Origin: Thamnidium elegans
Taxonomy: Eukaryota > Mucoromycota > Mucoromycetes > Mucorales > Mucoraceae
Assembly (NCBI GenBank): GCA_025201345.1
Contig: JAIXMG010000001.1
Location: 2,418,001 to 2,482,000, forward strand
DNA: 64,000 nt
Direction: 5' to 3'
The notes beneath the pieces were generated by a model. It did not search any database and was not told the origin of the DNA. It worked only from the letters and a program-made list of their open reading frames with translations. The position numbers and the translations under genes are program-made. Shown here in pieces: positions 10,937 to 22,160 of the stretch. Numbering within the stretch: position 1 is the first letter of the stretch; every line of letters starts with the position of its first letter.

Positions 10937-11598
10937 ATGCCTTTCCAAGTCGTTCTCCGTGAAGGTATTACCGGTGGTTTTGCTGGCCCAACAGTCAAGT
11001 AAGTTTTTTTTTTTTTTTTACTTCGGCGGTGATATTTAGGTTTGGTTTACTAACACGGTATATCTATACAAAAAGGCAAGTAGTAGATATCAAAGGAGAT
11101 GAAAACGGTGCTGATATTATGCAAGCTACCTTGAAACCCAACTCTAGAAGTGATTACCATACTCAAGTAGGAGGAGTTTCTTCGTACGTCATTGTTATGA
11201 TTTCATGTACATATATTTATCAAAAAAAAAAAAAAAACTAATAAGATAGTCCTATAGTGAACAATTGAACAGCTTTTTGGAGTTATTGAAACAAGAACTC
11301 CAAGCCTTACCTACCGAAGAGCCTCAGGGTAGTGAAGATATTTATGGTCAAGATATTTCCTTATCTTTCTTTTCGGACGATTTCCAATGGTCAAATGGTA
11401 CGTACAAACAAATAAAAGAAAAAAAAATCTATTTTTATTAACATGAGTATTTGTTTTTTTTTAAAAAAAGGTGGACCTGAAGGTTGTACTCAAGGAGAGT
11501 CAAAACAACAGGCCTCACCAGAGCAAAAAGAAAAATTCAAGGAACTCGTTAGTGTTGTAAAAGGTTTAGGCAATCAATATGCTATTACAGTACAATAA
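10937..11598 (+). CDS. Conserved-looking hypothetical protein, 140 aa, four exons
   Basis: Exons 10937..10998, 11076..11183, 11273..11397 and 11471..11598 give MPFQVVLREGITGG..., then a Glu/Gln/Asp-rich middle, and a basic helical C-terminus ending QYAITVQ. The first intron has a perfect TACTAAC branch site. I chose the ATG at 10937. The frame extends upstream to an ATG at 10763 through a hydrophobic stretch, so a longer membrane-anchored form cannot be excluded. No family is recognised; composition is soluble and globular, with no signal peptide in the short form. The stop is 2 bp from the stop of the convergent gene, and an AATAAA at 11674-11679 lies inside that neighbour. Confidence 0.7.
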
Positions 11599-11600
11599 GT

Positions 11601-12014
11601 TTATTTGTTTTCTTCTTTTTCTTTCTCATCGGCAGCAGCTTTAAGCTTTGCTAAACGTTCTCTATTTCTTTTTAATAAAACACGGTTTACGTTTGCTCTT
11701 TCAATATCGTTCATTTCAAACCAGTTATTGATTCTACTCATTGTTCCGTTTTCATTAATAACTAGATCAAACAAAAAAAGTTAGGATCTTAACAACATAT
11801 ATACATGACGATAGAAATATACTTTACCAACGGGTCCCATTTCTTTAAGTTTATACGTATCATTGATATCAACCGAGACTGTTTCATCTGCAGTAGAAGG
11901 AAGTGCGAGAACAGGCTTCTTTTCGGTATTTTCACTTGACATACTAGCTCTTGAAAGGACGTTTAACTTTTTAGAAAAAGGCTTTTGTCGTAAAAATGTT
12001 GTTCGTAGAAACAT
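11601..12014 (-). CDS. Small probable mitochondrial protein, 115 aa
   Basis: Exons on the minus strand 12014..11828 and 11761..11601 (66-bp GT-AG intron, branch CCTAAC). The first ~25 residues (MFLRTTFLRQKPFSKKLNVLSR) are basic and lack acids, like a mitochondrial presequence. The conserved-looking core is MGPVVINENGTMSRINNW followed by FEMNDIERANVNRVLLKRNRERL, then a charged Ala/Lys/Glu tail. I recall this INNW...RVLxKRNxERL pattern from small uncharacterised fungal mitochondrial proteins but cannot name the family. It shares an upstream region with the SPF45-like gene, which starts 318 bp away on the other strand. Confidence 0.72.
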
Positions 12015-12332
12015 GAAGAAAAAAAAAAGAAAAAATATGCGGAGATAAATAAATTTATTCGAAAAAAAATTGTATTATTCCTTTCCTGTTATAAAATACG
12101 AAGGAATAAGATAAAATGTCTTAGTTTTGAGAAAAAGGACATCTTTAAGTTTGCAATTTCTGATTTGCATACTTTGTTACCATAGCAGCAGTGTTCTTTT
12201 TTTTTTTTTTGTGCCTAAAAATAATTTTTCTTAAGCGTGACTTTGTTTCATTGAAAGTTTAGTTCAAAGACATTTTTAATTTAGCTTTTGTTGTTTTTTT
12301 CCTCTTTTTTTTTTTTGAGGAGTATTATCAAC
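12015..12332. promoter_or_regulatory. Shared divergent promoter region, 318 bp
   Basis: It lies between the start codons of the small mitochondrial gene (minus) and the SPF45-like gene (plus). It has A and T tracts and a pyrimidine-rich stretch before 12333. No specific operator is recognised. Confidence 0.45.
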
Positions 12333-13222
12333 ATGTCATTTTCATTGTATGGAGCACTTCCTCCATCCAAGTCTGGAAAAGACTCTGAAAAAAACGAAAA
12401 CAATACCACAAATGCACCTTCAAATAATATCAGTAGTCTTTATTCTTCTTTACCTGCACCTGAATCAGGTTCAAGTTCATTCCAAAGGGATGTCTCCAAG
12501 GACTCTTCTCCTGCGGTAGAAACACCACCATTAACTACAACTACACCCACACCGGCTGCACCAACAGGTTAGAATTATTCCTTTTTTTTTCTTTTAAATG
12601 TAAACATTTGTTGACTGTGTACCTCGCTTTACTTTAGGTTGGTCTGCTTTCAATAAGTTCAGACCTGCTTTACGTCGACCTACAATTCAAGCAAAACCTA
12701 AACTAAATAAACCTTTTATTCCTGCCGGTGCAACTATTGTCTCTACGAAAACTATTACCAAAGAGGAACGAGAAAATGAGCAATCCGCCCCAGTACACAA
12801 AGCATCAAATATGACTAAATCTGTATCTGAACAACCTAAAGATAATATTGACCTTGGTACAATTCCTTATCTTACAACTTCAGATGATGTAAATGGATTT
12901 AGAGCTACCCAGAAGTCAAAGGTATAATAGATAGGGGGTCTTCCTTTCGATTACTATTATATAAAAAATTACTAATACCAAAGTTGCTGTGTACAGAAGA
13001 AGGGTAAGAAAGGAAAAGTCAACACTAATAACCCTCAACCTTTGCCTACTGTATTTAATATGTTGGAAGATTACGACCCGCACAGACCTAATGATTATGA
13101 ACAGTATAAAGAAGAGCGTAGAGAACTTCGCGAACAGCAAAGAAAGAAGAGAGAATGGGAGAAGCGTTATCAAATGTCTAGGTCAAGGTCAAGATCGAGA
13201 TCCAGATCACTATCAAGATCGA

Positions 13223-13253
<31 letters not shown>

Positions 13254-14006
13254 ATCCAGATCACGGTCAAGAAGTAGATCCAGATCAAGATCACGCTCTC
13301 CTTACTCTTCCCATTATTCTCGGTCCCAAAGCCCTGAGCGTAAGTTAATATATATGAGTATATAAAAGACGCGTATTCTTATTTTATACTTCTTTAATAG
13401 CATTTTATCCTCCTGTTAGAAACGAGGTACCTAAAATAAATGTAAAAGAGTCTGCAGAGGAAGCTTATAATCGTAGAATGATGATGACCCAACAAAAGCC
13501 AACTGAACCGCCAAAGTAAATAATCTAGTATTTATTTTCTATACAAATTACTGATATATATTTTTTCTAGGGTGGAAAATATTAATCCCGCACAAGAAAT
13601 TGCACAAAAAATACTTGCAAAATACAACTTGAAAGACGATTCACCACAACAACATCATGCTGAAGTAGTGATGCCAGAAAAGATATCACCAGTTATTTTA
13701 CTAACAAATATGGTTGGACCTGGTGAAGTAGACGATATGCTGCAAGAAGAAACAGCGGACGAATGCTCGAAATACGGCAAAGTAGAAAGATGCCTTATAT
13801 TCGAAGTACCTAATGGAAAAATTGCGGATGATAAAGCTGTTCGTATATTCGTTAAATTCTCCGGTATAGAATCAGCTAGAAGAGCTATCAATGACTTGAA
13901 TGGCAGATTTTTTGGTGGTAGAGTGGTTACTGCATCTTTCTTTGATAATGATAGATTTGATAGATTGGATTTGGCTCCATTACCGGAGGAGTTTGCCCGC
14001 TTTTAA
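12333..14006 (+). CDS. SPF45/RBM17-like splicing factor, with RS domain and UHM but no G-patch; 470 aa
   Basis: Exons 12333..12567, 12638..12921, 12997..13339, 13401..13515 and 13571..14006. The N-terminus carries short SLY motifs (SFSLYGALPPSK, SSLYSSLPAP). A GWSAFNKFRPALRRP segment and EDYDPHRPNDYEQYKEERRE follow, both typical of SPF45. Residues ~233-285 are an almost pure Arg/Ser repeat. The last ~105 residues form a UHM (U2AF-homology) RRM: LTNMVGPGEVDDML, ECSKYGKVERC and LNGRFFGGRVV with the RxF loop that binds ULM tryptophans. Family members act in 3' splice-site choice. Where the G-patch should be (about residues 327-365) only its first helix remains, IAQKILAKYNLKDD, with no Gly-rich part. 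There is no room for a missed exon, because the stretch lies inside one exon. Confidence 0.85.
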
Positions 14007-14157
14007 AAGCAAAAAAACAAGCTCCGTTTAAAAATAAAAAAGTTCAAAACGTAAAAACGTCACTACAACAATGCTTTAACTCGTTTTTTTTTTCTTTCTT
14101 TCTGCTCCTTATTTCTTTTCTTTCCTATATATACTTTTTTTTATTTTTTTTAGAGAT

Positions 14158-17100
14158 ATGAATGGGTAAAAATATGTTCTACATAGATATGAATCCTGCA
14201 TATCAGAATAAGATTGATGAGATTTTAAAACCGCCTTTTTTTATAAATATATAGGCTTGACTATGACCTACACTCACGTATCCTGGTAAGTTTAGCAAGC
14301 GTGTTGGCTGACTCAAGAGCAAGAACAACCGACGATGAAGTTGCAAGACTCATTTCGAAATGTCCAGATGTACCACTCTTACCTATGGAAGATATGGCAA
14401 TTATAACTCCACAAGCTACCAAAGGACGCATGGTAAGCTAACGACTAGTGTAACGCGACCCTTTTTTATTTATTTTCTTTTTTTTTTTTCAAGACAAACC
14501 GTTACCAACAAAATTTGGATGCACTTATAAAATATGCAGTAACTACTAACGAATCGAGCCAGGTTGAACTTTTACCTCGCATTCTTAGTTACTTGAAATA
14601 TTTACCTGCTTACGAATGGGACGATATTATTTTAACAAAAGGTAAAGTAATGTGATTATCAACAACAATAACAACCAAGGCTGATTAACATATGAAAAAT
14701 AAAATAAAAATAAGGTTTTACTACACCAGATAATGTTACTTATAACTTGGTGTATGGTTTATTGGATATCGCTTATCAAAGGATGGAGTATGCTGACATC
14801 ATTTATGAAACTTTATGGAATTACGGAAGATGTATTATTGATTTAATAGATAGCTATAATAATAGTAAGTATGTCAAAAAAAAAAACAATAATAAACATA
14901 TTGGCTAACATCTCCCTTTTTTTTTAAAAAAAAAAAAAGATGATTATACTGTATCTTTTATTTTGCCATCGTTGGCAGGGCTTGCTAGAGCTTTACAAGT
15001 ATCACCATACCTCTATAAACCAGCACAGCTTCAAGCTATATACGTTAATATGCAACCACTTTTTGTTGATCAAACATTAGACAATATAAACTATGCAACC
15101 GAAACGTGTCTCAGGGAATGTGACCATAATTCCTACAGTAGACGTGTATTAGCTAGTTATTGGGAAGCTGGTATGCCTTTAAGTTCCAATCGTATCATTC
15201 ACGACTTTCTGATCATTTTAAGAAATGTCACGGCTCGAGTAATCGCATTGTATTCTCCAACCCAAGAAGCCGCCGCGCAAAACGAGTTAAAGAAATTACA
15301 TTTGACCGTTAATATTGAAAACGCTTGGTCTGATTTGATGAAGAGAGCCGCAGAAGGTGTAAGGCCAGAAGATAGTCAATTGGATGAACTGGATAGAAGG
15401 CTTGACAAGAATTTAAGAGGGATTTATGTTATTAGTTTAGGGTATTTTGATGATATTAGGAAATACGCTGAAAAAAGGGAAAATGAGGGTAAAACCTGGT
15501 CCCCAGGATCTTATATGAAGGAAATTATGGGTACCAGTTTGGTAAGTTTTTTTTTTATTTTTAAAAAAGCAATCTTATTGTTCCTAATGTATACATATTT
15601 AGCAAGTAGCTGGTTTAGCTTCCGTCTATCTTCAGGAAGTGGATGATGTTTTGATAAATTATATTTACCAATGCTTGTTCGATACTCCTCCTTACAACGA
15701 TTCTTGGGTGCATGTAGCTTCTCTTGATACAGCCGTTTTGTTAGCGGTCAAGTAAAGTATACCTGATGATTACATTTAAAATTTTAATTCTTATATTTGT
15801 ATATAGTTTTCCCAGTTTAAATAACAAAATGACCAATACCATCTGTCGATTCTTGGCTACACCATCTCCTATATTTGAATTCAAGGTAGAACAAGAAAAA
15901 CATGATGTAACAATGCAAAAGTTTGCAATTGTTCGTTTAGCTCAATGTGTTCAGGTAAAAATAAGCTCTTATTACTTTTTTCGGTTGTTTAACATATATT
16001 TTAGATGAAACCTGTAACGAAAATGCGCCAAGCTGCTGTTTCTACGCTTTACGCGCTTCTAAATGAAATCACCCGCTACACTGACGACGAAAGTTTAGAT
16101 CAGCAATCTGCTTTTGTTGATCCGAATGGTATCACTGGCGTGCCTCCTGCTGAATTATTAACAGAGTCTCAAAAACAGCAAGTATGCGTCAACGCGCTTT
16201 CAGCTATTGTTAATGTAGCTGTTTACTTGGCTGATGAATCTGTAAGTTTTTACTATACGCTTATCCCCCTCAAAAAAGTAAAATAATAACACGTAACTCT
16301 TGTATAGATTATAGTTCAAGCTTACTCTATGTTATCTTTGCGTCGAAAATCATTTTCTGTTTCTGCAATAGCTACACTCACAAGTAACTTGGTAGATTTA
16401 GCGTTGGTGGGACCACTTTCTGTTTTTAGAGATATCACCAACCTATTTGCAGTTTTGAGTCGAGAGTCTTTAATGGTCGAAAACAAACAGCTAACAACCG
16501 CCATCCTAAACGCACAAACTTCGCTTGCTCAAAGGCTCTCTATCAAACCTGAATATAATGATCATTACCTCAGTAATCTATTATCGTTATTTGTTGAAAA
16601 TGGTAATACCATACAACGCATGATGTCTAAAAACAAGAAGGAATCCGAGCTTCCTTGGATAGCTAAGCTGGGAACGCTTTTACCTGTTATTCGTACACTT
16701 TTAGCACACGATAATTTCAATCCCCATTTAGAACCTAGTGAAGATACAGTCTCGTTGTTTCGAAACACTTGGTTTCACTGTATCTTGTTTGGCTATGTCA
16801 CTGAATCGATCTGGATACGCGAGTGGCACGATTCCATGCTACTGATCGCGAAAAAGACACCAGTACTTGTCATTGAAAGCGCGACAAATTACTTGGAAAG
16901 TGATTTAGAATACAATTCCGTTTTACGTGGTGGAAATACCTTGGATCGTAATATTGCGTCCATGAGACAAAAACTGATCACCTTTTTACCAAGTCTTTCG
17001 TACGACACCAAGAACTTTTCGTTTGCTCAAATTGTGTTTGCATTGAGCGTCTATCATATTGAAATGATGAGAAGTAAATCTGGGGACTGCAGTTATATCT

Positions 17101-20100
17101 TGCGATACTTTATGAACGATGGTGTGAATAATAGTAACATGTCGAATTGTCTAGAGACAATTGCAGATCGCGTGGTTACTTCGTATATCAAAGACGCTTC
17201 ATATAAGGCGGCGTCTCAAAACCTGGACAGCGAATTAAGAGTTCAAATGACCAATCTGCTCAAATTATGCTGCCACAGGCTTCGCAAAGTACACTCGTTG
17301 GCCATTCGAAGCACGGAGCGTATCGTCACTACGTTTCCGCAAGTATTTGCTGAAAAATCGTTACTGACGCTCTTGCTGGAACTAGTGCAATTGCTTTGGT
17401 TAAGTTGTGAAGCAGAGTACCGTGATGAATACTGTCCGACATTCACTTTCTTTTCTCCTCGTGTGAATGTGGCAATTGAGTTGGGGGACTCGTTTACGTA
17501 CCGCAAAGAAATTTGTTCTCACATATACGAAAACAGTAAAAAATGGCTGCAAATATCAATGGATCGTGCTCCTATGGAAATCAATGGGCTTTTACAAGAT
17601 TACCTTGCAGAGTATAAGCGATTTGAACCAGGTGTGTCTATTGACGTGGCTCATCTAGGTAGATCTTTGGCTCTGGACGTTGGTAAAGCAGCTGCCAAGA
17701 ACGAAATGACGGTGGATTTTGTACCTCGGATACGCGGTATTCAACTAGACGATTCTTCTGATTTTGTGGATGGATTTACATCAAGACGATATTATATTGG
17801 TGAAGTGAGTGGTATTGAATTTTTAGCTGGTATGCAACACGGTGCAGAAAAACTACCAGATAGTCATACAGGCGCTGGTTTAAGTGATCAAGTCCCTATT
17901 GTCATTGCTACGCTACATTCACTGTTAGAAGACATCAAACAAAAGAGAAAGATCCCAGTGGACCGTTTGCGTCGTACCATGCTTCAAGCAGCTAGTTTTA
18001 TTGTATCTTTACCTAACATTCATCCTGATCTGGTTGCTCTTATTGTACGTATTCCAGTCCATATATTTTCACCTGAGTCGTTAGAGATTGGTACGGATGT
18101 ATGGAACTGGGTACTTGTTGAACGTCCTGATATTGAAAAGCGTCTGATGGTCGAGATCCTTAACATGTGGAGTTGGGCTCAGCGATACCGTAAGGGTTTA
18201 TTTTCGCCTAAAATGAACGCCAAACATCCGTTTGTGAGTCGAATGACTTACACACCTTCGGATCGAACGATTATTGACAAGAATAACAAGAACATGAATC
18301 GCTTATTCACACCTCATGTCACATGGATCAAGTTTTTAATCAGTCGCTTCTACGCTATTCGTCATCGTAACAAGCATTTAATCCACATGCTGATTCGTTT
18401 GCTACAAGGCACCTTTCAAAACTCGCATCTGATGAGCACGCATCCGTTCGCTCGTCTTCCTAGATTCCAGCTACTGTTTTTAGGCATGAAGATTCTCCAC
18501 TCGACGCAGCTGGAAGCCTTGGCCGAGTACCGGTTCCGATCGCTTGTCTACAAATCTGCATTTAACTGGTTTGCGTTGCCACCCAAATGGCATTACGGGT
18601 CTCGTAAAAGCTACGCACTAGTGGAACAGAAAGTCTTGACAGACCTGTATACCGTTGTTGTGAACGATGCGCCCCGTCTCACAGACTTGATCACGAGCTC
18701 TTCGCTACGAAACTCGAGCTCGAAAATCGCGTCGGGACTTTATATGTTTTTGAGCGATAAAACCAAAGACGATATTTTGCGTGAGCAAAAGTTAACAAAA
18801 CGGTTGTTGTTGCTGCTGATGGATAGTGAACTGGCTCGGTTGTCGGTCTGGTGCAATCCTTTGAATGCTTTAGGGCCTGGGTACCCCATGCATTACATTG
18901 GAAATACAGAGAAGTCGTTTACGACTGACGATCATTGGAAGGAGATGGTTAGGTTTGCCTGGGAGACGTCGCCGAGAGTTGCTGTGCAGATGGCCGCAAG
19001 GTTTGTGCAGCCTGCTGTACAAAGAGAGCTGCATACGCTGATTGCCAACAATACGTTGGATGTTGTAGACGTGCCTGAGGCCTTGGAAATTTTATTGGGT
19101 GATAAAGTGCAACCAAACGCCAGACTGGATCTAAGATATTTAAAGTACTGGGCTCCTGTTCCTGCCATTACGGCAGCCAACTATTTCATGCCAGAGTATG
19201 GTAACCATCCTCTTATCCTTCAATACGCTATGCGAAGTTTAGAATACTATCCGGTCGATACCGTCTTCTTTTACGTGCCCCAAATTGTACAAGCGCTTCG
19301 CTATGACGAGTACGGCTATGTAGAGAGATATATTATGGAAGCAGGACAAGTATCGCAGCTGTTTGCGCATCAAATTATTTGGAACATGAGCGCCAACTTC
19401 TACGTCGATGCTGATAAAGAGTGTATAAAACCTGATCCGTTAAAGCCTACGCTTGAGAAAATCATTAATAACTTGGTGTCTTCTTTCACGGGTCAAGATC
19501 GGGATTTCTATGAACGTGAGTTCAAGTTCTTTGGTGATGTTACGGTGATCTCTGGGTACTTGAAAGAATATATCAAGTATGGTCAAAATGAAAAGAAACC
19601 AATGCAAAAGGTAAGTTATTTTACGTAACAGTTTTTTTTTTTTTTTTTTTTTACTCTGGTTGTGTGTATATGTATTTATTTTATAATTTTAGAAACGATT
19701 GGATGAAGAATTAAGTAAAATCAAAGTAGACGTCGGTGTCTATCTTCCTAGTAATCCAGACGGTTATGTTGTCGACATCAATCGTACTTCAGGACGACCT
19801 CTTCAGAGTCACGCAAAGGCACCGTTTATGGCCACGTTTAAAATTGAAAAAGAGTTGGAGCAAGATGAAGGTATAGAAGAAAACGTTGTTCAAGGCTCGG
19901 ATGATGATACGTCCGTGGTAACGTTATGGCAAAGCGCTATTTTTAAAGTAGGAGATGACTGTCGACAAGACGTACTTGCGCTTCAATTGATTGCTGTATT
20001 TAAGAACATCTTTACTAGTATCGGACTCGATCTGTATGTGTATCCTTACCGTGTCGTAGCGACCGCTCCTGGTCGAGGTGTGATTGATGTTATTCCACGA

Positions 20101-20706
20101 TCCATTTCTCGTGATCAACTAGGTCGTGAAAAAGTCAATAGTATGTACGATTACTTTGTAGCTAAATACGGCGGTCCCAATTCAATTAATTTCCAAAGAG
20201 CAAGAACAAACTTTGTACAGAGCGTGGCTGCGTACTCCCTTATTTCTTATTTACTACAGTTCAAAGATCGCCATAACGGTAATATCATGTTGGACGACGA
20301 TGGTCATATAATTCATATCGATTTTGGGTTTATTTTTGATATCGCACCTGGAGGTATCGGGTTTGAAAGCTCGCCGTTCAAATTGACCACTGAGATGGTA
20401 CAAGTGATGGGCGGTAATTCAGAGGAGCAAGCGTTTAAGCAGTTTTCAGAGCTGGTGATCAAGGGCTATTTAGCGTGTCGTCCTTACGCTGAATTGATCA
20501 TGCAGTTGGTGACGTTGATGCTTCAGTCGGGTCTACCTTGCTTTAGAGGAGAGACGATTAAACGAATGCGTACTCGATTTCAAACGGATAAATCGGATAG
20601 AATTGCAGCCGATTTTATGATACAACGAGTCAAAGAGTCGTTTGAGAACCAAAGAACTGTTCTGTATGATTACTTTCAAAAGGTTACGAACGGAATTCCG
20701 TACTAA
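14158..20706 (+). CDS. STT4: Phosphatidylinositol 4-kinase III alpha (STT4-like), 1978 aa
   Basis: Exons 14158..14165, 14255..14432, 14494..14641, 14715..14864, 14940..15541, 15603..15751, 15807..15954, 16005..16241, 16308..19610 and 19693..20706 give one 5937-nt frame. The enzyme makes PI4P at the plasma membrane. The long N-terminal helical-repeat region is followed by the PI4K-type lipid kinase domain in the last exon: ATP loop IFKVGDDCRQD (~1725), catalytic DRHNGN (~1833) and IDFGF (Asp ~1851), ending KVTNGIPY. The length matches yeast Stt4 (about 1900). The start is inferred: an 8-nt first exon (ATGAATGG) is the only ATG I found that joins in phase to LDYDLHSRILVSLASVLADS. The acceptor at 15806 has a second in-frame acceptor 9 nt downstream. 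Confidence 0.92.
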
Positions 20707-22160
20707 ATAATTTTTTCTTTACATTTTGTCACACACATAATTAAATAAAATACATACAGATGCTACACTTAAAAATACCTTTTTATCCTAAAAAAAATTA
20801 TGAAAGGTTAATATGATACACTTTTAATTATAAATTATTCGTCACTTTTGGAATTATTGCCATAGACCTCAGTAGAGCCAATATTACAATTTTGCTGTGT
20901 CAATATCATACCTATTCTTTGTCAAAAGAATCATACATAATTTTTATTGGTTCAAAGATGCTAAATCATATGGATAATTGTTTGTATATCAACGTAAAAG
21001 AGCACTGTAACCAGGCTACACATATAACTAGAGTGGAACTATTAAAACTATCGCACGCGCGCTATTTGTGTGTGACTCCCGCATGAATCGCCACGTCAAT
21101 TGCGAATCACCGAAGATATTAGAAGTTCTAATTATAAACTCTATATGCTCAAAAGAAAGGAGCGAGGCTAAATCAATATATATGAATAACCAGGTACACA
21201 CAAAAACTTTATTTACATCCTACTGGAACAAAAAGGGGGAAAACTTGACCCCTACAACAGACAATGATCGCCGGAGTATTTTTTCTGGTAGAGTAAAATC
21301 AGGATCCACATCTATCAGTTATAAAATCGAGCTGTGAGGGAGGCTGGAATTCAACTTATTACTGAAAGCGATACGCGTAGAAAACTAAACAGACGAATTG
21401 TATCAGTTTCTCCAACGCTAAGAAAAAAAGCGTACAGGAAAGAAAATGGTGTTAAAGAAGAAGAGATGTATCATTTTCTTTACGGCATCACGATTACTAT
21501 TAAATCATAGATTTATTATGTGTATAATAGTGTATGTGCGATAATTGTTATTTACTTTTTCTTAAAAAAAAAAGGGTGGCTAAAGACTGTCTAAGCTGAC
21601 AAAAACACACATGGAAGGCGGCATACTACTAAGTAGGATTTAGCCCCTTTTTTTTTTAAAAAAAAAAAAGACTAAAAAGATCACCATCGATAATCCTGCA
21701 CTTTAATATAATGTAAGTTTACGGATTTTGATTTGGGCTTCGAATCAGCTAGTTAGAAATTAAACTTTTAAAGAAAAACCATTGCCCTATGTTTTCTATA
21801 AAACCGGTTTTTAAGAAAGTTGTTTATTACACTTTATTCTTTAAAATTACGTACTTTTAAAACAATAGTATGGTACACATTAATATGTTATACGATCAAA
21901 AATAAGACTCTTTTACAATAGTTTCTTATTGCAAATACCCAGAAAGAGAGAAAGAGGGAGAAGGAACTGGCTTCTAATAAAATAGCTTCAAAGATGTGCA
22001 TAATTCCTTTATTGGTTAAACACTCAACAACAACTACAAAAAAATTTACATGAACTTTTTTTAATGAGCGATAATTAATATTTAGAAAGAAGATTATCTT
22101 TTTTTTTCTTTTTACCTTTTTCTTTTCTTTTCTTTTTTTTTTAAAAAAAAAAGAACAAAA
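20707..22160. other. 1.45-kb intergenic region, with a diverged repeat near 21310-21420
   Basis: No gene-like frame. 21310-21420 resembles 40815-40930 (see repeat entries). The rest is AT-rich with long A/T runs, a GCGCGC at 21056-21061 and a pyrimidine tract (22098-22142) before the start at 22161. Confidence 0.45.
21310..21420. repeat. Diverged dispersed repeat, copy A
   Basis: By eye this shares with 40815-40930 the blocks CCAYATCT, GAGCTGTGA, TCRACTTAYTACTG, AGCGAT, GTAGAAA, CGAATTGTAT and AGT..CTCC in the same order, with small indels. Both copies are followed by an A-rich run. No coding potential. It is probably a fossil of a non-autonomous element; alignment was by eye only. Confidence 0.4.
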
